The notes below the pieces were generated by a model, which did no database searches, was not told where the DNA came from, and saw only the letters and a list, made by a program, of their open reading frames with translations. Below, one piece after another: positions 8,795-18,231 of a DNA stretch of 64,000 bases. The stretch spans positions 49,984 to 113,983 of the forward strand of contig CAJQSP010000014.1 of the NCBI GenBank assembly GCA_905614375.1, written 5' to 3'. How positions within the stretch are numbered: position 1 is the first letter of the stretch; each line of letters opens with the position of its first letter. A program made the position numbers and the translations under genes. This DNA is from an uncultured Dehalococcoidales bacterium (GTDB taxonomy: Bacteria; Chloroflexota; Dehalococcoidia; UBA1151; UBA1328).

Positions 8795-10246
8795 TTGACT
8801 GTTCGACTGACTCGCTTATTGCCACCTACAGGCGAATTGTGGAAACGAGCTGGGAGTGTCCATTTGATAGACTCGGCATACCGATCACTGCCATCGGTAG
8901 ACGCACTTCTTCAATCAGAAGAAGTCGCAAACCTTGTTCGAAATTTTTCCCATGAAGCCGTTACTACGGTCGCACGTGAAGTACTGAGAAAAGCTCGTAC
9001 GGTGATCAAAGACACCGGTTCTGCGCCCGTCATGGAGACAATGGTGTCTGAAATCGTGAAACGCGCCAATCGCGCGTGGGGAATCTGGCCTAAGCCTGTC
9101 GTCAATGCTACCGGGGTCGTCCTTCACACGAATCTAGGACGTTCACCGCTGAGCATCGACGCGGCTCATGCGGCGGCTGAATCGGCATCTAGATACTCCG
9201 ACTTAGAGTTTGATCTTGGATCAGGTAAACGCGGCTCCAGAAACGCCCATATTTCCGATCTTTTATCTCAAACGACAGGTGCCCCAGCGGGAATCGCCGT
9301 AAACAACAATGCTTCCGCTGTACTACTCACATTGGCTGCTGTGGCTGGTGCGAACAGCGAGAAAAACGAGATAATCGTTTCTCGTGGTGAGGCTGTAGAA
9401 ATTGGTGGTGGCTTTCGGATACCAGATGTGATGCGTCAATCAGGTGCAACGCTCGTAGAAGTAGGCACGACGAACCGAACTTACGCTGCCGACTATGAAA
9501 CCGCGATCACTTCAAATACGGCTGCAATTCTCAAAGTTCACCCAAGCAATTTTGTCGTTGAGGGATTCACTCATGTGCCAGAACTGGCGGAAATGGTCGC
9601 CGTTGGCAAGAAGCATGGGATCCCTGTAATCAATGATCTGGGATCGGGCTGTTTGGTCGACACTCGGAAATATGGACTAGATCAAGAGCCTAAAGCGCAA
9701 GATTCAGTGTCAGATGGTGCAGCGTTGACGCTGTTCTCGGGCGACAAGCTTTTAGGTGGTCCTCAAGCAGGTCTGATCGCTGGCGATAAACAGTGGGTAG
9801 ACTTGGTTTCGAAGTACCCACTCGCACGCGCCGTACGAATCGACAAGATGTCACTATCAGCGATCGCTTCGACTTTGGTTTCGTATCTCAAAGGTGCGCA
9901 TGAAGAAGAAATTCCGATCTGGAACATGATTTCCACCAGTGAAGCAGAGATCGCTCGCAGAGCTGAAAAGTGGCAAACAGAATGTGCTATCGGAGAGGTT
10001 CACCGAGGCAGATCAGCTATTGGAGGCGGTTCACTGCCGGGCCAAACCCTTCCGACGACGGTATTGACCATCGACCCATCGGTCAGCGCAGACAGTTTTG
10101 CTGCAAGACTTCGCAGGGCGCCAGTTGCAGTTATTGCCAGAATCGAGAATGACCACATCTTGTTAGATCCACGCACGGTGCTCTCTACTCAGGATCATGC
10201 AGTGGTCGAAGCAATCAAATTCGCTGTGGGGCAGTCGACGCAATGA
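8795..10246 (+). CDS. selA: L-seryl-tRNA(Sec) selenium transferase (selenocysteine synthase)
   Basis: SelA converts Ser-tRNA(Sec) to Sec-tRNA(Sec) using selenophosphate and PLP. The 483-aa protein has the complete architecture: the N-terminal SelA domain with YRSLPSVDALL near residue 28, then NATGVVLHTNLGRSPL (about 108-123), and the PLP lysine in SGDKLLGGPQAG (about 314). Start is TTG at 8795; no ATG or GTG precedes it in frame. The downstream smr gene overlaps by 4 nt. This is a full-length SelA, unlike the shorter paralogue at 55803-56954. Its presence implies that the organism decodes UGA as selenocysteine. selB, selD and the tRNA(Sec) gene were not seen in this window. Confidence 0.95.
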   Translation: MTVRLTRLLPPTGELWKRAGSVHLIDSAYRSLPSVDALLQSEEVANLVRNFSHEAVTTVAREVLRKARTVIKDTGSAPVMETMVSEIVKRANRAWGIWPKPVVNATGVVLHTNLGRSPLSIDAAHAAAESASRYSDLEFDLGSGKRGSRNAHISDLLSQTTGAPAGIAVNNNASAVLLTLAAVAGANSEKNEIIVSRGEAVEIGGGFRIPDVMRQSGATLVEVGTTNRTYAADYETAITSNTAAILKVHPSNFVVEGFTHVPELAEMVAVGKKHGIPVINDLGSGCLVDTRKYGLDQEPKAQDSVSDGAALTLFSGDKLLGGPQAGLIAGDKQWVDLVSKYPLARAVRIDKMSLSAIASTLVSYLKGAHEEEIPIWNMISTSEAEIARRAEKWQTECAIGEVHRGRSAIGGGSLPGQTLPTTVLTIDPSVSADSFAARLRRAPVAVIARIENDHILLDPRTVLSTQDHAVVEAIKFAVGQSTQ

Positions 10247-10644
10247 GTCCTAAAAGACGCAGACGGCCGAAGCCAGCTTCAGAGCAATCATGGGAATCGA
10301 ACACCAATGCTTCGTCGAGCGGATACGTTGCGGTGAAGATCGAGGTCGACCTTCACGGCATGCGAGCACATGAAGCTGAAACTGCTATTTTGGTTCACCT
10401 TCAGCACTGCCACAATTCCCATTTACATATCGCTAAAATCAATCACGGTCATGGCACCGGCGTGCTAAAGCACTTGAGCCGAGATATTCTGACTAAGAGT
10501 GACCTAGTTGTACGCCACTATGCAGCCTCATATGGCGATGGCGGCGATGGCGTGACGATTGCCGAAATGAACTACGGCGGGCACAAGGCGTTCAACCGAC
10601 GTTCCAACAACGAGATCGTTCCGAAAGCATTACCTCGAAAGTAA
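10243..10644 (+). CDS. Smr-domain protein
   Basis: The 133-aa protein has a basic N-terminal tail (about 30 residues) and one Smr domain with VDLHGMRAHEAE (about 35-46) and the NHGHGTGVL loop near 69. Smr domains are small DNA or RNA endonuclease modules, found in MutS2 and in ribosome-rescue nucleases. It overlaps selA by 4 nt (ATGA), so the two are co-translated, but a link to selenium metabolism is not implied by the family. Confidence 0.85.
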   Translation: MSPKRRRRPKPASEQSWESNTNASSSGYVAVKIEVDLHGMRAHEAETAILVHLQHCHNSHLHIAKINHGHGTGVLKHLSRDILTKSDLVVRHYAASYGDGGDGVTIAEMNYGGHKAFNRRSNNEIVPKALPRK

Positions 10645-10731
10645 ATCCAACCACCGCTGCCGAATAGATGACTTGCCCTCGATTGCCATTCATCTCGACC
10701 TGACAGTACATTCGTGGCGTAACCTGTGACT

Positions 10732-12072
10732 ATGACGTTGTTCGACCATCGTAAACAAGAAATTCAGGATAGCATCGCCCCCCTGGCGACCCGAATGCGT
10801 CCGCAAACTCTTGATGAATATGTCGGTCAACAGCACATCCTGACACCCGGCAAAGTTCTTCGTAGGGCTATCGACGAAGACCGCCTGCCTTCGATGATTC
10901 TTTGGGGACCGCCCGGTAGCGGAAAAACGACACTTGCCCGTTTAGTCGCCGGTGAAACCAATTCCCACTTCGAGCAATTGAGCGCTGTCACTTCCGGTGT
11001 AAAAGACGTTCGAACTGTGGTGGCGGCGGCAAGCGACCGCCTTGGTCAAATGGGTCGAAAAACAATCCTGTTTATCGACGAAATTCATCGATTCTCCAAA
11101 TCGCAACAGGACGCCCTACTACCCCATGTTGAAGACGGCACGGTCACTCTGATCGGTGCGACTACCGAGAATCCTTCATTCGAAGTTATATCTCCACTTC
11201 TTTCGAGAACTCGGGTTTACACACTCGAACCGCTTCACGACGAAGACATCACAGAAATCATCGAACGGGCGATCTCTGATGGTGACCACGGGCTCGGTCG
11301 AGAAGGTGTTTCACTTTCCGAAGACGCGATGCATTTCCTGATTCGAGTTGCCAATGGCGACGCTCGTTCGGCTCTGAATACACTCGAGTTGGCGGTCGAA
11401 TCTACGGAGAGGGATAAGTCGGGAAATATCTCTGTTGAAGTGGAAACAATGGAAGAGTCAGTTCAAAGACAGTCGCGCTACGACCGTCTCGGCGACATGC
11501 ACTACGACACGATCTCGGCGTTCATCAAGACGATACGTGGTTCTGACCCCGACGCCGCTTTGTATTATCTGGCTCGGATGATCGATGCAGGCGAAGACCC
11601 CGTTTTCATAGCTCGAAGGCTCGTGATTTCGGCAGCCGAAGATATCGGACTCGCCAATCCCAACGGTCTAGCGGTCGCAATGGCAGCGCAACAAGCAGTC
11701 AGCTTCGTCGGCATGCCTGAAGGAAGAATTCCGCTGGCTGAAGCGACTATTTATCTGGCAACCGCTCCAAAGTCGAACTCGGCGTACAAGGCGATTGACA
11801 AAGCGCTTGAGTTCGTCAAGCGATCACGAGACGAACCAGTGCCGCACCACCTACGGAACGCGCCTACGAAACTCATGAAAGAACTTGGCTATGGCAAGGG
11901 TTACGAGTACCCACACGACAAGCCGGGGCATTTTTCGCAGGCGGACAACTTGCCCGAGGCGATAAAGAACGAACGATTCTACGAACCGGCTGATCTGGGA
12001 ACCGAGCACGCCATCCGCGAGCGACTCATCAAATGGTGGGGCGAACGATACGGAAAATCATCGGACGACTAG
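10732..12072 (+). CDS. rarA: Replication-associated recombination protein A, AAA ATPase
   Basis: The 446-aa protein has [16 protein letters not shown] (about 19), Walker [10 protein letters not shown] (about 60), Walker [20 protein letters not shown], and the C-terminal MgsA tetramerisation domain with the LAEATIYLA and PHHLRNAPT motifs. RarA/MgsA acts at stalled replication forks. ATG 10732 was chosen over a GTG 6 nt earlier; neither has a clear ribosome-binding site. The length fits the family. Confidence 0.92.
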   Translation: MTLFDHRKQEIQDSIAPLATRMRPQTLDEYVGQQHILTPGKVLRRAIDEDRLPSMILWGPPGSGKTTLARLVAGETNSHFEQLSAVTSGVKDVRTVVAAASDRLGQMGRKTILFIDEIHRFSKSQQDALLPHVEDGTVTLIGATTENPSFEVISPLLSRTRVYTLEPLHDEDITEIIERAISDGDHGLGREGVSLSEDAMHFLIRVANGDARSALNTLELAVESTERDKSGNISVEVETMEESVQRQSRYDRLGDMHYDTISAFIKTIRGSDPDAALYYLARMIDAGEDPVFIARRLVISAAEDIGLANPNGLAVAMAAQQAVSFVGMPEGRIPLAEATIYLATAPKSNSAYKAIDKALEFVKRSRDEPVPHHLRNAPTKLMKELGYGKGYEYPHDKPGHFSQADNLPEAIKNERFYEPADLGTEHAIRERLIKWWGERYGKSSDD

Positions 12073-12113
12073 ATCGTCCGAACCCGTAATTTAGCCCGAC
12101 TTACTAGTGCGCC

Positions 12114-12528
12114 CTACACGGAACGAATGCTCATTCGCTGTCCGTACAGAATCAGTCCAGCCCTGAACACGCGATCGCTCAGCCACAGTAAATATTCCGG
12201 AAAAGGCAGTTACAACCAACCCGAGTACGACCTCTTGCATGAGATCCTATCGCCAGCGATTCGCATCATCAATGCGGTCGGCGCAGTGAGCGGGAAGAAC
12301 GTCAAAATCCTTATAAGGGTTCCGTCTAGATTCGGAATGATGAGGGCAGATACATAGATCGGCACGATGGCTGGAATCTAAACTATCGCCGAAATATGGC
12401 TTACCTCACACACGCTTGTTGAAGCGGCTCCGATAGACGCGATGAGTGCACAAAAACGAAATATCGTCGGCTACTGTTTTGCTCCCAAAACGTTTGGTCA
12501 GACTTTCAATTGCGAGTGCGTATGCCAT
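12114..12528 (-). pseudogene. Decayed ABC transporter: ATPase N-terminus joined to ABC-2 permease C-terminus
   Basis: Reading from ATG 12528, the first 25 codons match the start of an ABC ATPase (AIESLTKRFGSK, then VADDISF). Immediately after, a shifted frame continues as the C-terminal third of an ABC-2 (NatB-like) permease: LIASIGAASTSV, then IVPIYVSALIIPNLDG, then FFPLTAPTALMMRIA. That frame has a TAG at 12378-12380. A further shift is needed to read LSDRVFRAGLILYGQR to the TAG at 12114. So an ATPase-permease pair lost its middle by deletion and then decayed by frameshifts and a nonsense change. The strand and gene order fit a former two-gene operon. Confidence 0.75.
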
Positions 12529-12571
12529 AAATGCAGTACAAGACGAATTTACCTAAAGAGGCAAGAAGTGA

Positions 12572-13609
12572 CTACGAAGCGATTTCTTTCATCACTTTGT
12601 CGAGAGCTGAAATCGTGAATTCGTAATCCTCTGTCGATACTCCATAATGAGTAACGATACGAAGGTCAGAATCTCCGCCATTAATGTACACACCTTCTTC
12701 TTTCATCCGTGCGGCAATCTGATCGCCGGTGTGCTCTGGAACACCAAACCTGATTATGTTCGTTTGGATATGTTCAGGATCGACCGAGATGCCCTTCATT
12801 TCAGCCATTCGTGACGCAATATGGCGAGCGGAATCATGATCTTCCTGTAAACGATCGATCATTGAATCTAGGGCCACAAGCCCAGCTGCTGCGACAATAC
12901 CAACCTGGCGCATCCCGGAACCAAGCATCTTGCGCCATCGATCAGCTTCTTCTATGAAATCTTCTGAACCAACTACGATTGAACCTATCGGGCAGGAAAG
13001 TCCTTTAGATAGGCAGAACGTAGCTGTATCCACATTCTCAGTAAGATCCGAAGCTGGAACGCCAAGAGCTACAGCAGCATTGAATATTCGAGCACCATCG
13101 AGATGAACGTTCAGGCCTTTTTCGTGCCCAGCGTCAGCCATAGCCGTCATCTGCTCGGGACTCAGCGCTCGGCCGCTTGAGCCGTTATGAGTGTTCTCGA
13201 TTGTTAGCAATCGAGTCGGCGGCTTGTGATAGTCACGTGGCTTTACCGCTTCTTGAATCAAATTAGGTTCAAGAAATCCAAAGTCGTCGGTCTTGATCGG
13301 ATAGAGAACGACGCTGCCCAACACCATCGTGCCACCAGCTTCGGAATTCATGATGTGGCACTGATCGCCGACCAGCACTTCATCGCCACGCTGTGCCTGA
13401 GCGAGAACCGACACCAAGTTTCCCTGCGTGCCTGAGGAAACGAAAAGTCCAGCTTCCTTGCCAAGCATATCGGCAGCGCGCTGTTGAAGTTCGTTTACTG
13501 TCGGATCGTCTCCATAAACGTCGTCACCGAGTTCAGCTTCGTACATTGCCGTATACATTTCGGGGCTTGGGTGAGTAACGGTGTCACTCCGTAAGTCGAC
13601 TCGGATCAT
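12572..13609 (-). CDS. ltaE: Low-specificity L-threonine aldolase
   Basis: This PLP enzyme cleaves threonine or allo-threonine to glycine and acetaldehyde. It starts at ATG 13609 with the family N-terminus VDLRSDTVTHPSPEM, preceded by GGAG about 10 nt upstream. LHVHLDGAR-type sequence (NVHLDGARIFNA) and the PLP lysine in FCLSKGLSCPIGS are present. The length of 345 aa is normal. The gene stands alone between the ABC remnant and lspA on the opposite strand. Confidence 0.92.
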   Translation of the reverse strand: MIRVDLRSDTVTHPSPEMYTAMYEAELGDDVYGDDPTVNELQQRAADMLGKEAGLFVSSGTQGNLVSVLAQAQRGDEVLVGDQCHIMNSEAGGTMVLGSVVLYPIKTDDFGFLEPNLIQEAVKPRDYHKPPTRLLTIENTHNGSSGRALSPEQMTAMADAGHEKGLNVHLDGARIFNAAVALGVPASDLTENVDTATFCLSKGLSCPIGSIVVGSEDFIEEADRWRKMLGSGMRQVGIVAAAGLVALDSMIDRLQEDHDSARHIASRMAEMKGISVDPEHIQTNIIRFGVPEHTGDQIAARMKEEGVYINGGDSDLRIVTHYGVSTEDYEFTISALDKVMKEIAS

Positions 13610-13807
13610 GTCGTTGGTTCTCCGTTGCAAGATATTAGACCAAAGCTGAGTTTTGTTAATCGATATCGACCGCAGATTCTATCTCTACAATGACTCCAGG
13701 CATACGGTCCCAACGTATACTCAAACAGGACTTTCAGCGTTGTTCGAGCTCAATTACAGCCCTCGTAATGCCGCAATCATCCTCTGCACACAGCCCAAAC
13801 GATCAAT

Positions 13808-14383
13808 TTGACCAACGACCAAATTTATACTACAGACGAGAAGCGTAACTCGAAACTTACTGATCCGTTGCCGTGGATAATGATGTTTACAGCGCTCATT
13901 CTCGATCAACTCACCAAGTGGATTGTGATCGAAAACTTGGCCGTTAGCGAGTCGTGGCCAGCGACCGGGTTCCTCCGCTTCACCCATGCATGGAACACCG
14001 GCACGGCGTTCTCGTTGTTCGAGAGTCAAGGCGACATTCTTACGTGGGTTTCGCTCGGCGCAGTAGGCGTGCTGACTTGGATTTATCGTTCGATCGATAA
14101 CCCGCCTTGGGTTCTTCGAATCGCCTTCGGGATGCAATTCGGTGGGGCGATCGGAAACATCATCGACCGCATTCGACTCGGTCACGTCACAGACTTTCTC
14201 GATGTAGGACCCTGGCCCATCTTCAATATCGCCGATTCCTCAATTGTTATCGGCATTGTCCTGATGATTTACTACTTCTTATTTCTCGACGAAAGTGGAA
14301 AATCAAAAGTAGATTCCAGCATCGATGCTGCGGAACCATCCGAACAGGCAATCGCCAACATAACCTCTGATTCTTCAGATTAG
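13808..14383 (+). CDS. lspA: Lipoprotein signal peptidase (signal peptidase II)
   Basis: LspA is an inner-membrane aspartyl protease that removes lipoprotein signal peptides. It has four hydrophobic helices, the first preceded by a 20-residue charged tail. Family motifs are DQLTKW (about 38), NTGTAFS (about 62), and the two catalytic aspartates in GGAIGNIIDRI and VTDFLDV/FNIADSSI (about 117 and 136). The start is TTG; the C-terminal tail of about 35 residues is charged and longer than usual. The rluD-like gene follows after 17 nt. Confidence 0.92.
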   Translation: MTNDQIYTTDEKRNSKLTDPLPWIMMFTALILDQLTKWIVIENLAVSESWPATGFLRFTHAWNTGTAFSLFESQGDILTWVSLGAVGVLTWIYRSIDNPPWVLRIAFGMQFGGAIGNIIDRIRLGHVTDFLDVGPWPIFNIADSSIVIGIVLMIYYFLFLDESGKSKVDSSIDAAEPSEQAIANITSDSSD

Positions 14384-14400
14384 ATTTCGGTAGTTTTACT

Positions 14401-15309
14401 TTGACTGAGTTTGCAATTACCGAAGAGCAATCGGGAAAACGTTTGGACGTGTTCCTAAGCGAGCACTGGGATGACGCAGAATCTCGATCAGTCGCTCAGC
14501 GCGCTATCAAAGCAGGTGAAGTTTCGATCGATGGGATAACAATCTCACGGGTTTCGGCAAAACTCACCGAAGGGCAAGTCATACAAGCAAGCTCCGACGG
14601 AACCGTAGCATCAACTTCGATCATCAAAAGCAATATCCCGCTAGACATTGCCTACGAAGACGAGCACATCGCCGTTATCAACAAAGTCGTAGGTATGACC
14701 GCTCATCCCGGTTCTGGGCATATCGACGACACGGTGGCTAACGCCGCCGCGTACAAGTGGCCGAAAATCGTTGAAATCGGTGAACCTGATCGCCCCGGCA
14801 TAGTTCACCGGCTCGACAAAGACACAAGCGGTTTGATGGTCATTGCGCTCACCGAACCGGCGTACACCCGCCTTTCAGAGATGATCCGAAATCATGAGAT
14901 TACACGCATTTACTCCGCACTCGTGCACGGTATTCCGAAATCGCAAAAAGGTGTAGTCGACGCACCGATTGGACGATCTCCGTACTACCGCAAAAGACAG
15001 GCAATCGACGAAAATGGTCGACATTCGCGAACCCATTACAGAGTCGATTACCAGTTCGGAGATTTCGCTTTTCTCGAGATACGACTCGAAACGGGTCGGA
15101 TGCACCAGATCAGGGTTCACATGGACGCTATTGGTCACCCGGTTATTGGTGACCAGACTTACGGACGACAAAAAAATCTGCCGAATCTAAACCGTCAATT
15201 TCTTCATGCATCAAAGCTTGAACTCGATCATCCGGTCACCGGTAAACGATTATCGGTAACGTCCGAACTTCCTGCTGATCTGACACGCGCGCTCGAGGCG
15301 CTGCAATAG
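14401..15309 (+). CDS. RluA/RluD-family 23S rRNA pseudouridine synthase
   Basis: The 302-aa protein has an N-terminal S4 RNA-binding domain (about 1-70) and a synthase domain with the catalytic aspartate in HRLDKDTSGLMV (about 140), plus TGRMHQIRVH. The length and the S4 domain fit RluD, which modifies helix 69 of 23S rRNA, but RluA-group specificity cannot be fixed from sequence alone. The start is TTG. It follows lspA at 17 nt, a pairing common in many bacteria. Confidence 0.92.
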   Translation: MTEFAITEEQSGKRLDVFLSEHWDDAESRSVAQRAIKAGEVSIDGITISRVSAKLTEGQVIQASSDGTVASTSIIKSNIPLDIAYEDEHIAVINKVVGMTAHPGSGHIDDTVANAAAYKWPKIVEIGEPDRPGIVHRLDKDTSGLMVIALTEPAYTRLSEMIRNHEITRIYSALVHGIPKSQKGVVDAPIGRSPYYRKRQAIDENGRHSRTHYRVDYQFGDFAFLEIRLETGRMHQIRVHMDAIGHPVIGDQTYGRQKNLPNLNRQFLHASKLELDHPVTGKRLSVTSELPADLTRALEALQ

Positions 15310-15383
15310 CTTGTCTTTCACTCGATCCGCTTGTTACCGTTTATTCCTTCCTTCCCGGCTTAGGCGCTGCTAAAGTTTTATGA

Positions 15384-16895
15384 ATGAATAATCCAACTTC
15401 TCCCGTCCGAGTTCGATACGCGCCCAGCCCTACAGGCATCCCGCATATCGGAAACATTCGCACCGCTCTTTTCTGCTGGGTACTCGCTCAACAGACCAAA
15501 GGTCAGTTCATCGTCCGTATCGAAGACACCGACAGGTCTCGATATGACGCGGCCGCGGAAAAGGCGATTTTTGAATCTTTAGATTGGTTGGGACTTACTT
15601 GGGACGAAGGACCCGGCAAGGGCGGTCCGGTTGGCCCATATGTGCAGTCAGAGCGTCAGCAGACGTATATCGAAGTGGCGCATAGTCTTGTTGAATCGGG
15701 ATACGCTTACTTCGATGACACCACTCCGGAACAACTCCACTCTTTGCGAGAGCGACAGCGCGCCGCAAAGCAGCCGCCACGGTACGACGGTCGTGGTCGA
15801 CACCGCAGCGCTGAGGAAATCGAAGAGTCGCGGCAGGCAGGATTGCCAATTACGATTCGCCTAAAGGTTCCCGAGTTCGGATCGGTTTCGTTCAATGATG
15901 CTGTTCGCGGCAAAATCACATTCGAGCTGAAAGAACTCGATGATTTCGTAATCTTGAAGTCGGATGAAATGCCGACTTACCACCTTGCCCACATAGTCGA
16001 TGATAAAGCGATGGGGGTCACGCACGTCATACGTGGTGATGAGTGGATATCAAGCACGCCTCGCCATCTATTGATTCATCAAGCGCTTGGAATCGAGCCA
16101 CCGGAATACGTTCACGTGCCGCTGATTCTCGGCAAGGACAATTCGAAACTCAGTAAGCGCCATGGTTCTACTTCCGCACTTGAATATCGTGACCAAGGAT
16201 TCTTGGCCGACGCTGTGTTCAATTTCATGTGCCTGCTTGGTTGGTCGCCCGGCGACGACACCGAAGTAATGACCCGCGAGCAGATCGTGCGTCAATTCAG
16301 CATCGATCGGATCAACGATTCCCCAGCGACTTTCGACGCCGAAAAACTGGAATGGATGAACGGCGTCTACATTCGAAGCATGGACGAAGACTCTCTGATA
16401 GAAATGTTGCTGCCGTTCATGGAGCGACCTGAAGCAGATGGCGGCCTGCCCGACACGGTAGAACGTCCTATCGACCGCGTGTATCTGAAGAAACTTATCC
16501 CACTTGTCCACGAGCGCCTAAAGCTACTGACCGAAGGAACCGAGACTCTCGATTTCTTCTTTGCTGACAACGTGAACCCTGCCGCTGAAGACCTGCCGGG
16601 TCGAAAGATGGACATAGCGATGACAGAGACTGCTCTCGAATCAGCACTCGGACTGTGCAAGACTGTCTCCTCGTTCCAACCAGAGCATCTTGAAGCTGAG
16701 TACCGAGCGTTAGCCGAGAAGATCGAGATGAAGCCGGGTCAGTTGTTTTCGCCGATACGAGTCGCAATTACAGGCAAAGCGTTCGCTCCGCCGTTATTCG
16801 ACACAATGGCTGCAATTGGGCAGGTCCGTTGTGTCGAGAGAATGGAAAAAGCGCTCTCAATTATCCGTTCAGGTGAATCTACCACCGCTGAGTAG
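15384..16895 (+). CDS. gltX: Glutamyl-tRNA synthetase
   Basis: This class I aminoacyl-tRNA synthetase has the HIGH signature as PSPTGIPHIGNIRTA (about 14-28) and the KMSKS loop as SKLSKRHG (about 251). It is 503 aa, the normal size for bacterial GluRS. The start ATG lies inside ATGAATGAAT at 15384. It probably ends the lspA-rluD-gltX run, since a separate strong promoter precedes the next gene. Confidence 0.96.
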   Translation: MNNPTSPVRVRYAPSPTGIPHIGNIRTALFCWVLAQQTKGQFIVRIEDTDRSRYDAAAEKAIFESLDWLGLTWDEGPGKGGPVGPYVQSERQQTYIEVAHSLVESGYAYFDDTTPEQLHSLRERQRAAKQPPRYDGRGRHRSAEEIEESRQAGLPITIRLKVPEFGSVSFNDAVRGKITFELKELDDFVILKSDEMPTYHLAHIVDDKAMGVTHVIRGDEWISSTPRHLLIHQALGIEPPEYVHVPLILGKDNSKLSKRHGSTSALEYRDQGFLADAVFNFMCLLGWSPGDDTEVMTREQIVRQFSIDRINDSPATFDAEKLEWMNGVYIRSMDEDSLIEMLLPFMERPEADGGLPDTVERPIDRVYLKKLIPLVHERLKLLTEGTETLDFFFADNVNPAAEDLPGRKMDIAMTETALESALGLCKTVSSFQPEHLEAEYRALAEKIEMKPGQLFSPIRVAITGKAFAPPLFDTMAAIGQVRCVERMEKALSIIRSGESTTAE

Positions 16896-16917
16896 CAGTT
16901 CAAGGCCAAAACTTAGA

Positions 16918-16947
16918 TTGACCTTACGTCGGGCTACTACCTATACT
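16918..16947 (+). promoter_or_regulatory. Sigma-70-type promoter upstream of rpsU
   Basis: TTGACC at 16918-16923 and TATACT at 16942-16947 are separated by 18 nt, a close match to the housekeeping promoter consensus. It lies just after gltX and about 80 nt before the bS21 start, so it most likely drives rpsU. Transcription has not been shown. Confidence 0.65.
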
Positions 16948-17028
16948 GGAATGTAGAGCATCTGCTTTTCAGATGAATTTCGACAGGTCACGATCATTCG
17001 TGGCTCAAACTACGAATCAGGATCACCG

Positions 17029-17223
17029 TTGGTAGAACTACGAATCAACGAAGGCGAGAGCTTCGAAGGCTTCCTCCGACGCTTCACCAAGCGCGTACAG
17101 CAGGAATCGATTATTTCAGAAGCCCGACGTCGTCAGCACTTCGAGCCACCTAGCATTACTCGCAAGAAGACCGCAGCTGCTAAGCACCGCAAGAGCGTCA
17201 AAGCAACTCTGAAAGCCATGTAA
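17029..17223 (+). CDS. rpsU: Small ribosomal subunit protein bS21
   Basis: This 64-aa basic protein begins VELRINEGESFEGFLRRF and has the bS21 pattern of a short N-terminal strand followed by an Arg/Lys-rich helix. bS21 sits on the 30S platform near the anti-Shine-Dalgarno region. The start is TTG; no ATG or GTG is available in frame nearby. It has its own promoter (16918) and its own terminator (17268). Confidence 0.9.
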   Translation: MVELRINEGESFEGFLRRFTKRVQQESIISEARRRQHFEPPSITRKKTAAAKHRKSVKATLKAM

Positions 17224-17267
17224 TCACACGCGAAGATCTTTTAAGTAGATCTTACTTCGATTGCGCC

Positions 17268-17304
17268 AGCACCTCGGTAATTTGTTACGAGGTGCTTTTG
17301 TTTG
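17268..17304 (+). terminator. Rho-independent terminator after rpsU
   Basis: AGCACCTCG pairs with CGAGGTGCT, extended by TAA/TTA across a bulged G, and is followed by a T-rich run TTTTGTTTG. The position 45 nt after rpsU fits transcription end for the bS21 unit. Confidence 0.85.
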
Positions 17305-17474
17305 TCCAAATTTCACCGGCTCTGCTCAGCTATGTTCACGTGACGACATTTCACATCCGGTTAACAAAAATATGTTTTAGTTCCGTGATTTTCTAGCCGG
17401 GAGAGGCGACAATAGAAACTCGACTTGCGGAGCAAGGATTTGGTTGGGACGAACGCCTCAAGGGAGCATCTAAA

Positions 17475-18176
17475 TTGAAGTTCGGGATTATCGTTTTCCC
17501 CGGTACTTGGAGTGAAAGAGACACGCACCACGCGTTGAACGGTGTTCTGGGTCAGGCAGCGGAGTACATCTGGCACGGTGACGAAGCACTCGGCCAGTAC
17601 GATGCGATCATAATCCCCGGCGGATTCTCCTACGGTGATTTCCTTCGATCAGGTGCGATCGCTCGATTTTCGCCAGTGATGGAAGCTGTCCAACAGTTCG
17701 CCGACAACGGCAGGCCAGTTCTTGGCATCTGCAACGGCTTCCAAGTTCTCTGCGAATCAGGTCTACTGCCCGGAGTTCTCATGCGCAACGATCATCTTGA
17801 GTTCCGCTGTATTTGGACCGACCTCAAGGTTGAAAATGATTCAACGATCTTTACGTCGAAAGCGACAGCTGGCGAAACTCTCCACATACCGATGTCACAC
17901 GGCGAAGGTAACTACCAAGCCGACAATGCCACAATAGACCGACTCGAAGGCAACGGACAGATCGTTCTTCGCTACGCCGATTACTCAGGCAACGTAACGC
18001 CCGACATCAACCCGAACGGGTCGATCAACAACATCGCCGGAATAGTGAACGAACGCGGCAATGTGATGGGCATGATGCCTCACCCAGAAAAGGCCAGTGA
18101 GAAGCTCATTGGCGGGGACGACGGGAACGTAATTTTCAGTTCGATGATCGAAAGTTTCGCAGCTTCTCTAGCTTAG
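17475..18176 (+). CDS. purQ: Phosphoribosylformylglycinamidine synthase, glutaminase subunit PurQ
   Basis: PurQ supplies ammonia from glutamine for step four of purine synthesis. The 233-aa class I glutaminase has GGFSYGD (about 57), the nucleophile in GICNGFQ (about 87) and the His/Glu pair in PHPEKA (about 205). It starts at TTG 17475. purL follows after 55 nt. The third subunit, PurS, usually directly upstream, is absent here and must be elsewhere. Confidence 0.95.
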   Translation: MKFGIIVFPGTWSERDTHHALNGVLGQAAEYIWHGDEALGQYDAIIIPGGFSYGDFLRSGAIARFSPVMEAVQQFADNGRPVLGICNGFQVLCESGLLPGVLMRNDHLEFRCIWTDLKVENDSTIFTSKATAGETLHIPMSHGEGNYQADNATIDRLEGNGQIVLRYADYSGNVTPDINPNGSINNIAGIVNERGNVMGMMPHPEKASEKLIGGDDGNVIFSSMIESFAASLA

Positions 18177-18231
18177 TCCAAACCGATCACAATCTTTACA
18201 AGTACTTCAACAAACGAAATGAAAATTCCAC

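Noticed and set aside
12127..12357. Plus-strand 76-aa frame in the rarA-ltaE gap
   Set aside because: It is the antisense shadow of the ABC permease remnant, has no ribosome-binding site and no family match.
16896..17474. Search for purS next to purQ
   Set aside because: Only rpsU, its promoter and its terminator are found in this stretch; no PurS-like frame is present.
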